From NCBI RefSeq assembly GCF_010725725.1, contig NZ_AP022599.1, positions 1,364,001 to 1,428,000 of the forward strand: 64,000 nucleotides of DNA. Reading direction: 5' to 3'. The translations under genes and the position numbers were made by a program. Below are positions 8,577 to 16,448 of the stretch, piece after piece; position 1 is the first letter of the stretch; each line of letters begins with the position of its first letter. Under the pieces are notes generated by a model. It saw only the letters and a program-made list of their open reading frames with translations, was not told the DNA's origin and searched no databases. This DNA comes from Mycolicibacterium pulveris (GTDB taxonomy: Bacteria; Actinomycetota; Actinomycetes; Mycobacteriales; Mycobacteriaceae).

Positions 8577-8842
8577 CCGAAACCCGTTACGCGGTAAGCA
8601 CCGCACGGCCGACAGTGCCCGCCGACCGGCCGACCGTGCCGGTCAAATGGTGGGCCGCGTTGGGCGCGACAGTGCTCGCGGTCCAGGTGGCGGTCGTGGT
8701 GCGCTGGATGACCGGCCCCTACTTTCACCGGGTCGACCCGGGCCCGAGGTTCGGCCTACGTCGGAACGGACAGCCGACTGCAAGTCCCGCCGGACACGCG
8801 ACTGCCGGCGCCGGTTCCCGTCCTCAGCTCTGGTGGAAGCCG
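8573..8842 (+). pseudogene. N-terminal remnant of a spirocyclase AveC-like gene
   Basis: The ATG at 8573 overlaps the previous stop (ATGA). The first 58 or so residues (KWWAALGATVLAVQVAVVV, then RWMTGPYFHRVDPGP) match the start of the intact AveC-like protein at 18422 (LWWTTIGALILAFQLVVLT, RWIFGPNYIPTAPGP) in order and spacing. After DPGP the homology stops, and about 30 low-complexity residues lead straight into the ATG of the next gene. Roughly 270 residues of the intact protein are missing. In another frame the short stretch ends with TGA overlapping the ATG at 8843, as a normal gene end would. This looks like an internal deletion of an aveC-like gene. Confidence 0.65.
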
Positions 8843-9679
8843 ATGAGCGATAAACGAATTCAGCTGTGGTGCGTGTACTCGGTTTTCGGGTTCATCGCGA
8901 TATTCCTGGTCGGCTGGGTGGCTCTGGCCGGCTTCGTCCCGCCGCCCTCACCGCTGGACGGCGCCGAGCGTATCGCCGAGCTCTATGAGCACCGATTGCT
9001 GGGTGTCCGCGTCGGCCTGGTGTTGTGCATCTTCGCCTCGGCGTTGTTGCTGCCGTGGGGCGGCGCCATTTGCGCCCAGATGCTGCGGATCGAAGGATCG
9101 CGCGCACCGCTGGTATGGGCATGGATCGCGGCCCAGGGCTGTGTTGTCATCGAGTTCGTCTATCCGTGCACCTTCTGGCTGGTGGCGGCGTTCCGCACCG
9201 AAGATTCCAGTCGGGTACTGACATTCAACGATCTGGGCTGGCTGCCGTTCCTGGGCGTCGTGTGCACCGGCATGTTCCAGATGGTCGCCCTCGCCGTGCT
9301 GACCCTGCGTGACCGCCGACCCGACCCCGTCTTTCCGCGCTGGTTTGCCTACTTTCAGCTGTGGTGCGCGGTCGGCGTCGGCTGCACATTCGGCGTCTAC
9401 ATCTTCAAGAGCGGCCCGCTGGCCTTCAACGGCGTACTCGGGTTCTGGGTGCCGGTCTGCGTCTACTTCATCTGGGTTGTGACGACCACCCTCGTCACGG
9501 CCCGCGCCATCAACAACGACGACGGAGCGGATACCCACGTCGCACTGGCCGAGCGCATCACGGTGGTGGAGAACCTGCTCGCCAAGCAGTTGCCCACCGG
9601 TGTCGAGTCGGCCAGCACGGCTTCACAACATAGCCCGGTCAGCACCGGGGCGATGAGAACGGACGGGATACGGGCATGA
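8573..9679 (+). CDS. Six-helix membrane protein paralog D, in frame with an AveC-like remnant
   Basis: The frame 8573-9679 is open (368 aa). The conserved membrane protein is the part from ATG 8843 (278 aa, MSDKRIQLWCVYSVFG); the first 90 residues are the AveC-like remnant listed separately. Family marks in the 8843 part: GVRVGLV, VIEFVYPCTFWLVAAFR, FNDLGWL, PVFPRWFAYFQLW, FKSGPLAFNG, and a C-terminal tail with a short helical segment (LAERITVVENLLAKQL). Whether the cell makes the 368-aa fusion or starts at 8843 cannot be decided; no strong Shine-Dalgarno precedes 8843. It overlaps the next gene by 4 bp. Confidence 0.8.
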   Translation: MTETRYAVSTARPTVPADRPTVPVKWWAALGATVLAVQVAVVVRWMTGPYFHRVDPGPRFGLRRNGQPTASPAGHATAGAGSRPQLWWKPMSDKRIQLWCVYSVFGFIAIFLVGWVALAGFVPPPSPLDGAERIAELYEHRLLGVRVGLVLCIFASALLLPWGGAICAQMLRIEGSRAPLVWAWIAAQGCVVIEFVYPCTFWLVAAFRTEDSSRVLTFNDLGWLPFLGVVCTGMFQMVALAVLTLRDRRPDPVFPRWFAYFQLWCAVGVGCTFGVYIFKSGPLAFNGVLGFWVPVCVYFIWVVTTTLVTARAINNDDGADTHVALAERITVVENLLAKQLPTGVESASTASQHSPVSTGAMRTDGIRA

Positions 9680-10563
9680 GCGAGTTCGTGAAACTGCTGG
9701 GCGTCGATCCGGCCAGCAACCTGAGCGTGTTCCTGTTCTGCACGATCTTCACCTTCGCGGTGGTCACGGTGCTGTGGGTGCTCGGCTTGTTCCAGGGCAA
9801 TCACTCGATGATGGACGGCTGGTACGGGTTCGCGTATGCGGTGCCCGCACTGTTCGCCTATCTGATCGTCGACGCGCAGTCGGTCACCGCGGCGCTGCTT
9901 CTTGTCATGGTGATGCTGCACGGCGGGCGGCTCGGCTGGTACCTGGCCGCCCGGTGGCGGCGCTATGTTCCCAAGCACGGTGGGGATCCGCGCTACCTCG
10001 GCTTCGTCGAACAGTTCAGCCCGGGCTACTGGTGGAAGAGCTTCTTCCGGGTGATGGAACCGCAGGCGGTCATCATCGTGCTGATCGGTCTGCCGTCGGT
10101 GGTGGGGATCCTGGTGAACCGGGAACCCGACGGCGGAATCACGCCGCTCGCCGTCCTCGGCATCGTGGTGTTCGGCATCGGGTGGTATTTCGAGACGGTC
10201 GCCGACGGGCAGCTGCAGGCGTTTCTCGCGCTTCCCGAGCGACCGCGCTACCTCAACACCGGCGTGTGGACACACAGCCGTCATCCCAATTACTTCGGCA
10301 CCACCACCGTGTGGTGGGGCATCTGGTTGGTCGCTGTGGCCGGAAACCCGGCCTGCTGGTGGACGGTGATCGGCCCGATCATCAACACCATCATGCTCAC
10401 TTCGGTGCTCGGGTCGAAGTTCCAGGACAACTACATGGGCTCCCGGCCGGACTACCGGGAGTTGATGGCCCGTACCCGCAGGTTCCTGCCGATCCCGGTG
10501 TCGCAGAACGCAATCAGCCGCAATGCCGGAACCGCCGCACGCACCGGTCGGCAGAACGTATGA
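9676..10563 (+). CDS. DUF1295 / steroid-5-alpha-reductase-like membrane protein
   Basis: 295 aa polytopic protein with hydrophobic helices throughout. The C-terminal third is the diagnostic part: FETVADGQLQAF, then TGVWTHSRHPNYFG, and a final FQDNYMGSRPDYREL and RTRRFLPIP. The SRHPNYFG box is shared by DUF1295 proteins, steroid 5-alpha-reductase C-terminal domains and isoprenylcysteine methyltransferases, where it helps bind NADPH or S-adenosylmethionine. A membrane reductase is the likelier role with flavoprotein neighbours. Start and stop overlap the flanking genes by 4 bp, so it belongs to the 7233-12119 operon. Confidence 0.85.
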   Translation: MSEFVKLLGVDPASNLSVFLFCTIFTFAVVTVLWVLGLFQGNHSMMDGWYGFAYAVPALFAYLIVDAQSVTAALLLVMVMLHGGRLGWYLAARWRRYVPKHGGDPRYLGFVEQFSPGYWWKSFFRVMEPQAVIIVLIGLPSVVGILVNREPDGGITPLAVLGIVVFGIGWYFETVADGQLQAFLALPERPRYLNTGVWTHSRHPNYFGTTTVWWGIWLVAVAGNPACWWTVIGPIINTIMLTSVLGSKFQDNYMGSRPDYRELMARTRRFLPIPVSQNAISRNAGTAARTGRQNV

Positions 10564-12119
10564 CCTACGACGTAATCGTCGTGGGCGGGGGCCATCACGG
10601 CCTCACCTGCGCCGCCTACCTGGCCAAGGCGGGCAGGAGCGTGGTGGTGCTCGAGCGTAAGCCCTGGCTCGGCGGGATGACATACTCGCAGGAGACCGTG
10701 CCGGAAGCGCCGGGGTTCGTGATGAATCCGTGTGCGGTGGATCTTTTGTTCACCAACCTCGAACCGTCCATCATCACCGAACTGCGGCTGGAGTCGTTCG
10801 GCCTGCGCCAGGCCAGCCCGGACCCCTGGGGAGCGTACCTCGGCCCCGACGGGCAGGCGATCGGGCTGTGGCGATCGCTGGACCGGACCGTCGAGGAGAT
10901 CGGCCGCTACTCGACACGCGATGCCGCGAAGTTCGCCGAGCTGTGCGAACTGTGGTGCGACTTCTGGTATGTCGCGGCGCCCTACCTGACCGACCATCCG
11001 ACCCGGCCACGCGCCCGCACGATCGCCGAGCTCGGCTGGCGGGTACTGCGCAAGCGCAAGCACCTGGCACCGGTGGTCCGGATGCTGCTGGCCTCACCAC
11101 ACCAGCTCATCGAGACGATGTTCACCTCCGAAGAGGCCAAGACGATGCTGGCGGTCTACGCCTCCGGTTCCGAAGCACCGCTGCGGGAACCGGGCTCGGG
11201 CGCGGTGCTCGGCGTCATCATGTTGCACATTGCATGGGGTATCAAACGGCCGATCGGCGGAATGGCGCAGTTCACCCGTGCGCTCACCGCCTGCCTGCAC
11301 CATCACGGCGGCCGGACCCGCACCGATACCGCGGTCGAGGAAATCCTGGTCCGCGACGGCCGGGCCATGGGCGTCCGCCTCACCGATGGAACGTCGCTGC
11401 ACGCGCGCCACGTCGTCGGCGCCGTCGATCCGAGCACGCTGATGTGCAAGCTGGTCGACTCCGCTCATCTCAGCGATGACCTGCTGGCTGAGTTCCGCAA
11501 CATCCGGATCAATGGCTGGGGCATCAACAACACCAAAATCGATGTCGCGCTTGACCGTCGACCAAAGCTCAAGTGTGAACGTCCCGAGCTGTGGGGAAGC
11601 TACATGCTGGTCGCCGACGACTACGCGTATGTCGAGCGTGCCCTCGACACCGCGGCGCGCGGAACCATCCCCGCCGAGACACCGATGTGGGCACTCATGC
11701 CGTCGGCCGCCGATCGATCTCAGGTGCCTCCCGGGAGCGCCGGGGACACCATGTACCTGTTCTGCACCGCGGTACCGGACAGGTTGACCGACGGTAGCGG
11801 CTGGCAGGCGCACCGCAAGTCCTTCGGCGAACAGGCGATCGCCGCGTTTGACCATGTGGCGCCGGGGACGGCAGACGCTGTCCTCGGCAGCTGGGTGAAA
11901 AGCCCGGATGAATTGCGGGACATGGCCGACGGGGGCAGCTACGTCGTCGTCGACATGTCGCTGAACCAGATGGGTCCGAACCGGCCGTCGCCCGCGCTGT
12001 CGGGTTACCGTACGCCGATCGCCGGGCTGTGGCACACCGGCGCCGGCGCGCATCCGATGGGCGGCGTGCACGGCTGGGCCGGCCGCACGACGGCCCGTCA
12101 ACTCCTCAAGAAGCTGTAG
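10560..12119 (+). CDS. Phytoene-desaturase-like FAD oxidoreductase
   Basis: 519 aa from the ATG that overlaps the previous stop; a much longer frame upstream is a shadow. The FAD motif is VVGGGHHGLTCAAYL followed by LERKPWLGG. The C-terminal cofactor region is YRTPIAGLWHTGAGAHP and GVHGWAGRTTARQLL, as in CrtI/PYROXD2-type proteins. It is closely similar in layout to the protein at 20353. The inferred reaction is desaturation or isomerisation of a hydrophobic substrate at the membrane. Its 3' end overlaps the convergent membrane paralog at 12106 by 14 bp. Confidence 0.88.
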   Translation: MTYDVIVVGGGHHGLTCAAYLAKAGRSVVVLERKPWLGGMTYSQETVPEAPGFVMNPCAVDLLFTNLEPSIITELRLESFGLRQASPDPWGAYLGPDGQAIGLWRSLDRTVEEIGRYSTRDAAKFAELCELWCDFWYVAAPYLTDHPTRPRARTIAELGWRVLRKRKHLAPVVRMLLASPHQLIETMFTSEEAKTMLAVYASGSEAPLREPGSGAVLGVIMLHIAWGIKRPIGGMAQFTRALTACLHHHGGRTRTDTAVEEILVRDGRAMGVRLTDGTSLHARHVVGAVDPSTLMCKLVDSAHLSDDLLAEFRNIRINGWGINNTKIDVALDRRPKLKCERPELWGSYMLVADDYAYVERALDTAARGTIPAETPMWALMPSAADRSQVPPGSAGDTMYLFCTAVPDRLTDGSGWQAHRKSFGEQAIAAFDHVAPGTADAVLGSWVKSPDELRDMADGGSYVVVDMSLNQMGPNRPSPALSGYRTPIAGLWHTGAGAHPMGGVHGWAGRTTARQLLKKL

Positions 12120-12837
12120 CGACTGCTTCTGGCCGCCTTCGCCTTTCGTGTTCACGCTCGTCGTCGGCAATGGCCACGAACAGCATGCGCGACAGCGTGA
12201 TCATCCAGGCCGTGAAGACCGCGACAGGAATCCAGAAGGACAGCAACCCGTTCCAGGCCAGTGGTCCGTCTTTGAAGAACGGGATCAACGTCCCGGGCAG
12301 GAATACCAGCTGTGCCCACAGGTTGAACCACCCCAGCCACCGGGGAAAGACCGGCCGTGGCGAGCGGTCGGCGAAGATCGCCAGCGAGATCGCCAGACCC
12401 TGCACGGTGATGACGGGCACTGGGATCAGAAAGCCCAGCCAGGCAAGATCGTTGAGCCGCTGGGTGATCTCGATGTTGTCCAGCGGCCGAAAGGCGGCGG
12501 CCTGCCAGAACACCGACGGGATCACGAAGACCAGAATGAACGCCGCGCCCAGCGCCAGCTGGGTGTAGGCCATCACCGGCGACCGGCCCTCGATACGCTT
12601 GAGCTGCACGGTGATCACCGCTGTCCACGCCCCGTACAGCGCGCCGCCGGCGAGCACGAAGACCATGCCGGCCCGGATTCCGATCGGGTTCTCCGCGTAG
12701 CGGGCGGCGACCTCGGCCGCTCCGAGGTTCGGCGCGATCGGTGGAATGAAGCGGGCCAGGAGAAGCAGTCCGATCAGCCAGCCGATGGCGGCGGCGGGGC
12801 CGGCCCAGGCACAGAGCCGCTGATTACGCGCGTTCAT
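12106..12837 (-). CDS. Six-helix membrane protein paralog E
   Basis: 243 aa. Starts by an ATGA overlap with the stop of the FAD protein at 12834. Family marks: GIRAGMVF, FVIPSVFWQAAAFR, LNDLAWL, PVFPRWLGWFNLW, FFKDGPLAWNG, and a charged tail ADDEREHERRRR like that of paralog A. About six hydrophobic helices. The pairing of a flavoprotein gene with a member of this family is repeated at 7233/8843 and 19538/20353, so it may be a membrane partner or electron/substrate channel for the flavoprotein (inference). Confidence 0.85.
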   Translation of the reverse strand: MNARNQRLCAWAGPAAAIGWLIGLLLLARFIPPIAPNLGAAEVAARYAENPIGIRAGMVFVLAGGALYGAWTAVITVQLKRIEGRSPVMAYTQLALGAAFILVFVIPSVFWQAAAFRPLDNIEITQRLNDLAWLGFLIPVPVITVQGLAISLAIFADRSPRPVFPRWLGWFNLWAQLVFLPGTLIPFFKDGPLAWNGLLSFWIPVAVFTAWMITLSRMLFVAIADDEREHERRRRPEAVATAS

Positions 12838-14159
12838 CGGTGATCATCGAGGTGCCGCAGTAGCTCTTCTGCGGCACGCTCGCCCCAACGTGTCGCCGAT
12901 TCCATCGAGCCGGCACCGAACAGATCCCCCGCCACCTTGACTCGACCGTCTGTGGGCAGCGATTCGAGTAGCCTGCTGGATCGTCGCCAGAAGCCGGGAT
13001 CGGCCAGATAGCCCGCCATCGGCCACCGAGTCACCACGGACATCTCCCTGCGCCCGACCAGCTCGGGGCACAGCCCCTCGATGATGCCGGCCGCCCACAG
13101 TTCCAGTTCGCGGTCGGTGCGGTCGAGAAACGAGTCGGTGACGGTGGTGTCGGTGTAGATGGTCACCAGGCTGTGGCCGTCCGGTGCCCGGTCGGCACAT
13201 TTGTTGTGCTGCATGAAGATCAGCAGCGCCTCTGGGTTTTCCGTTGTCGGGACCAGGACCGGGTAGGCGCGGGTCGCGGTGTGGGCGGAATAGCCCAGCG
13301 ACACGCTGATGAGCTTGACGTTGCGCAGCTTGTCCCCGAAAGCCGGGCAGGCCGCCGACAAGGTGGGCCACATCTCGGTGGCCTGGTGGTACATCGCGCC
13401 GATCACACAGCCGTCGGCGGCCATCTCGTGCTCCCCGGATTCGTCGTGGTATCCGATCACGACTCCGGTGGCGGTGTCGTCGACTCTGGTGACCGTGGCG
13501 CCGTAGCGCACATCGAGTCGGTCAGCGAGTTCGTCGGTGACAATCCCGAGCCCGCCGCGCACCGTTTTCAAGGAGCTCGACCAGGCTCCCAACGCGCCCA
13601 GCACGTTCACGCACGACGCGTTGGCCGCCCCGCTGCCCGTCGTCAACCGCATCAGTGGGTCGATGAGGTAGTCGGCGACCTCGGTCCCGAACAGGTCGGT
13701 CGCGAACTCCGCTGCCGACCGTTCCGGGTCGTCCCGCGCGGCCGAGCAGGACATCTCGTAGGAGTCCACCTCGGCAATGGCCTTGCGTGCGTGCACGAGC
13801 CCACCGAGCATCCGGATCTTGGCGGCGAAACTCAGTGCGGGCGTGAACGGCAGCCGCCACGGCTTGCCCGGGTCGACGTCGATGATTCGGCCGTCACGCA
13901 CCAGGCCGATCACCGCGGCGGTGTCGGCCAGCCGGTGCTGCAGGCCGAGGTCTTCGACAAGCCGCAGATACCTGGCATAACCCGCGGTGAGCGCGTCCGG
14001 TCCGGTATCGACGACATAGGCGCCGTGCGTTTCGGTGTCCACCCGACCACCGGGGCGGGGACCCGCCTCAAGCACCACCACGTCGGCGCCGCCGGTCGAC
14101 AGCCGGTAGGCCGCGGTCAGCCCCGACAGCCCGGCTCCCACCACAACGATTGAGCTCAT
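12834..14159 (-). CDS. FAD-dependent oxidoreductase (protoporphyrinogen-oxidase-like)
   Basis: 441 aa from the ATG at 14159, preceded by a good Shine-Dalgarno (GGAGGGG); a longer frame upstream would run through the operator. The FAD motif VVVGAGLSGLTAAYRL is followed by LEAGPRPGGRVDTE, and the C-terminal contact is KVAGDLFGAGSMESATRWGE. This layout is typical of HemY/monoamine-oxidase-fold proteins. It is divergent from the TetR at 14273, with the palindrome AACGATCGTT in the 113-bp gap, and co-transcribed with membrane paralog E. It is unlikely to be the heme-pathway enzyme, given its context. Confidence 0.87.
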   Translation of the reverse strand: MSSIVVVGAGLSGLTAAYRLSTGGADVVVLEAGPRPGGRVDTETHGAYVVDTGPDALTAGYARYLRLVEDLGLQHRLADTAAVIGLVRDGRIIDVDPGKPWRLPFTPALSFAAKIRMLGGLVHARKAIAEVDSYEMSCSAARDDPERSAAEFATDLFGTEVADYLIDPLMRLTTGSGAANASCVNVLGALGAWSSSLKTVRGGLGIVTDELADRLDVRYGATVTRVDDTATGVVIGYHDESGEHEMAADGCVIGAMYHQATEMWPTLSAACPAFGDKLRNVKLISVSLGYSAHTATRAYPVLVPTTENPEALLIFMQHNKCADRAPDGHSLVTIYTDTTVTDSFLDRTDRELELWAAGIIEGLCPELVGRREMSVVTRWPMAGYLADPGFWRRSSRLLESLPTDGRVKVAGDLFGAGSMESATRWGERAAEELLRHLDDHR

Positions 14160-14182
14160 CACCCCTCCGCCATCAATATGTG

Positions 14183-14192
14183 AACGATCGTT
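14183..14192. promoter_or_regulatory. Palindrome AACGATCGTT, copy 2 (operator candidate)
   Basis: Perfect 10-bp palindrome in the divergent gap between the FAD gene (start 14159) and the TetR gene (start 14273). The extended context GAACGATCGTTAGCA matches the other copies. Best explained as the binding site of the TetR at 14273. Confidence 0.55.
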
Positions 14193-14272
14193 AGCACAGG
14201 TCAGCATATCCCGGGCTGCACGACTACGGAGCGATACAGCAGGCGATCGGTCGGCTGCGCTACCGTGGTCCG

Positions 14273-14899
14273 GTGGCCACATCACGCAACGAGCGTTCAG
14301 AGCGGATTCTTCGAGCGGCGATGCATCTGTTCCACGAACGCGGATATGACGGCGTCGGGGTCGACCTGATCGGTGAGCGGGCGGGGATGTCGGGTCCCGC
14401 CATCTACCGCTACTTCAGCGGAAAGGACGAGATCCTGATCACCCTGCTCGACGAGGCCATCGACCGGGTGTTGATGGCGACCGGTGGCGATTTCGACGAC
14501 CCGCGCGAAGACCTCGAGCATCTCGTTCGCGGCCACGTGCAACGGGCGCTGGAGGAACGCGAGCTGATGAGCGTGTGGACCAGGGAGCGTCATGCGATCC
14601 CCCAGCAATACCGGTCCCGGCTGCGCTCCCGGGTCAACCGGTACATCGACCGCTGGGCGGACTGCCTGAACGCGTGTTATCCGGGAAATTCCCGGGACGT
14701 CCTGGTCAGTGCCGTGCACGCCACCCATGGACTGATCGATTCGACGGCGTTCTGGCCCGCCCCGTCGCTGAAACTGCCGGCCCTAGACGAGGTCCTGACC
14801 GGGATGGCGTTGTCCGGTCTGGAATACCTGGCGCAGGCCGCTCCGCGAACCCCTGCACGCAAGTCGGCGCGCAAAACCAGTGCCGGCCGTTCGGCCTGA
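14273..14899 (+). CDS. TetR-family transcriptional regulator
   Basis: 208 aa from a GTG. The DNA-binding part is SERILRAAMHLFHERGYDG, LIGERAGMSGPAIYRYF and SGKDEILITLLDEA, a textbook TetR N-terminus. The C-terminal domain is about 140 aa with no known ligand; the tail is basic (KSARKTSAG). The palindrome AACGATCGTT occurs on both sides of the gene (14183 and 14934), so it may control the divergent FAD/paralog E operon and the convergent membrane gene at 14945. Confidence 0.92.
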   Translation: MATSRNERSERILRAAMHLFHERGYDGVGVDLIGERAGMSGPAIYRYFSGKDEILITLLDEAIDRVLMATGGDFDDPREDLEHLVRGHVQRALEERELMSVWTRERHAIPQQYRSRLRSRVNRYIDRWADCLNACYPGNSRDVLVSAVHATHGLIDSTAFWPAPSLKLPALDEVLTGMALSGLEYLAQAAPRTPARKSARKTSAGRSA

Positions 14900-14933
14900 A
14901 CCGCTCCCCGACGCGCGGGGCAGGCGCTGGCCA

Positions 14934-14943
14934 AACGATCGTT
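14934..14943. repeat. Palindrome AACGATCGTT, copy 3
   Basis: Third exact copy, lying between the end of the tetR gene (14899) and the end of the convergent gene at 14945. Context AAACGATCGTTATCA. It lies at the 3' side of both genes, so a role as promoter operator is not obvious. Confidence 0.5.
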
Positions 14944-14944
14944 A

Positions 14945-15718
14945 TCATTGCGGAACGCCGACGCCGTGTCCGACCCTGCGATGGGTCGGCCGCGCACCCG
15001 CCGGTGGTGACCACGACGTGAACGGCACCCCCGCCCTATGCGCGTCGGCGATCACGATGAAACTCCACACGCACGCCGCGACACAGATGCCGACATACGG
15101 CCAGGAGTGAAAGAAGCCACCGCCGAAGAACGCGATCGAGACGATCGAATAGCACACGGCCATCACGCTGTAGCAGATCCATTCCAGCATCGACTGCCCG
15201 CGCCCGTCGGGCCGACGGCCCAGCAGCGCGCTGGCCGACGGCGCGCCCCACAGCAGCGTTGCCATGAAGGACAGCAGGTACAGGTCGTCGTTCAGGGCGC
15301 CTTTGACCAGTGCCCAGCTGATCGCACCGGCCGCCATCACACCCAGGATCCGCGCCGTGTGCTGGCCCGAGGTCTTACCGGGCGAGAGCTCGTCACGGCC
15401 GTACCTGATGGTCTGCCACGCGTAGATCGTCTCGGCGATGAAGGTGACCACGATCGCGAACCAGAACATCTGCATGAACCAGTGGTCGTAACGTCCGCCG
15501 AACCAGTCACCGAGGTGCAGCAGATACGAACCGTCGTGCGGCCACCACAATGCCGTCATCCACAACGCCATCGGGTAGACACGATCGCGCCGGCCCATCC
15601 GCGCACCCTCGATGAAGAACACGAACATCGCCAGGATCGACAATCCGCCGATCGCCACCACCGCGACGGCGTTGGCGGAGATCGCGTCGAGGACCGCTGC
15701 CGGCTCGTAGGTGCCCAT
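14945..15718 (-). CDS. Seven-helix membrane protein with YDHWF motif (possible membrane terpene-cyclase-like fold)
   Basis: 257 aa from the ATG at 15718; the longer frame upstream belongs to another gene's antisense strand. Seven hydrophobic segments can be drawn. Striking residues are W-W-P-H-D in helix 2, GGRYDHWFMQMFW before helix 3, and a late FIVIADAHRA in helix 7. A paralog at 46135 shares WFAHD and TYDHWFLKLFW. Size, seven helices and acidic residues in helices 2 and 7 recall fungal PaxB-type membrane terpene cyclases, but this rests on topology only. A 17-bp regulon-type dyad ends 6 nt before the ATG, and the TetR at 15795 is divergent. Confidence 0.8.
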   Translation of the reverse strand: MGTYEPAAVLDAISANAVAVVAIGGLSILAMFVFFIEGARMGRRDRVYPMALWMTALWWPHDGSYLLHLGDWFGGRYDHWFMQMFWFAIVVTFIAETIYAWQTIRYGRDELSPGKTSGQHTARILGVMAAGAISWALVKGALNDDLYLLSFMATLLWGAPSASALLGRRPDGRGQSMLEWICYSVMAVCYSIVSIAFFGGGFFHSWPYVGICVAACVWSFIVIADAHRAGVPFTSWSPPAGARPTHRRVGHGVGVPQ

Positions 15719-15723
15719 ATTTT

Positions 15724-15740
15724 TGAATCGTAGCAACTCA
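15724..15740 (-). promoter_or_regulatory. 17-bp dyad TGAATCGTAGCAACTCA
   Basis: It has the same 4-9-4 layout as the regulon sites at 26.3-47 kb; the arms extend to TTTTTGA/TCAAAAA, a perfect 7-bp inverted repeat with an 11-nt spacer. It lies 6 nt from the ATG of the 15718 gene and upstream of the TetR at 15795. Its core departs from TGAGAC-N5-GTCTCA, so it may be read by the local TetR rather than the 30341/45504 pair. Confidence 0.5.
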
Positions 15741-15794
15741 AAAATGTGCCGACCCGGAATTTCCGCCGGTATCTGGTTCAGTAATCTGTGACCC

Positions 15795-16427
15795 GTGGCC
15801 AGCCCTCGTTCCGACAGCGGAAGCGACGTTCGCGCCCGCATCCTCAAGGCAGCCCACGACTTGTTCACCAAGCAGGGCTTCCAGTCGACCACCACCAAAG
15901 AGATCAGTGCGCGGGCCCGGGTCGCCGAACCCACGGTGTTTCGCCACTTCGGTTCCAAGGTCGAGCTGTTCGAGGCCGCCATTCTGGAGCCGTTCAACCG
16001 TGTCGTCGACGAGTGGACGCGGTCCTGGTCCGAGATGTCCACCGAGATCACTCTGGAGCAGCTCGCCGAGAACCTGGTGGACAGCCTGTACTCGGTCATC
16101 TGGGAAGACCGCAAGGTCTTCCGCGAACTGTTGGCCGCGCGGTCGGACCCCAACTCGGCACTTTACCCTTCGGCGGTGGCGATCAGCGCACAGTTTCGCG
16201 AGGGCCTCAGCGCCGTTCTCGATGTCGGCATCGACATCGCCCGGACCAGGGAGCTGGTCTACGTGGACCCCCCGGCCACCATCGGTGCGGTTGCCAGCAT
16301 GATCATCGGCTCAGTGCTGTTGGGTGACTGGGCATATCCGGCCAACCGGCGTACGCCGGGACGGACCCGGATGGTCCGCGAGATGGCGCGCCTGATCGTC
16401 GACGGCATCGCCCATCGGCACCCCTGA
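15795..16427 (+). CDS. TetR-family transcriptional regulator
   Basis: 210 aa from a GTG. The helix-turn-helix is VRARILKAAHDLFTKQGF, EISARARVAEPTVFRHF and GSKVELFEAAILEPF. It is clearly paralogous to the TetR at 17656, with nearly the same recognition helix, so both may bind related sites. It is divergent from the YDHWF membrane gene, sharing a 76-bp gap with the dyad at 15724. Likely an autorepressor that also controls that gene. Confidence 0.92.
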   Translation: MASPRSDSGSDVRARILKAAHDLFTKQGFQSTTTKEISARARVAEPTVFRHFGSKVELFEAAILEPFNRVVDEWTRSWSEMSTEITLEQLAENLVDSLYSVIWEDRKVFRELLAARSDPNSALYPSAVAISAQFREGLSAVLDVGIDIARTRELVYVDPPATIGAVASMIIGSVLLGDWAYPANRRTPGRTRMVREMARLIVDGIAHRHP

Positions 16428-16448
16428 CGAGACGGTCTGGGTTCGCGC

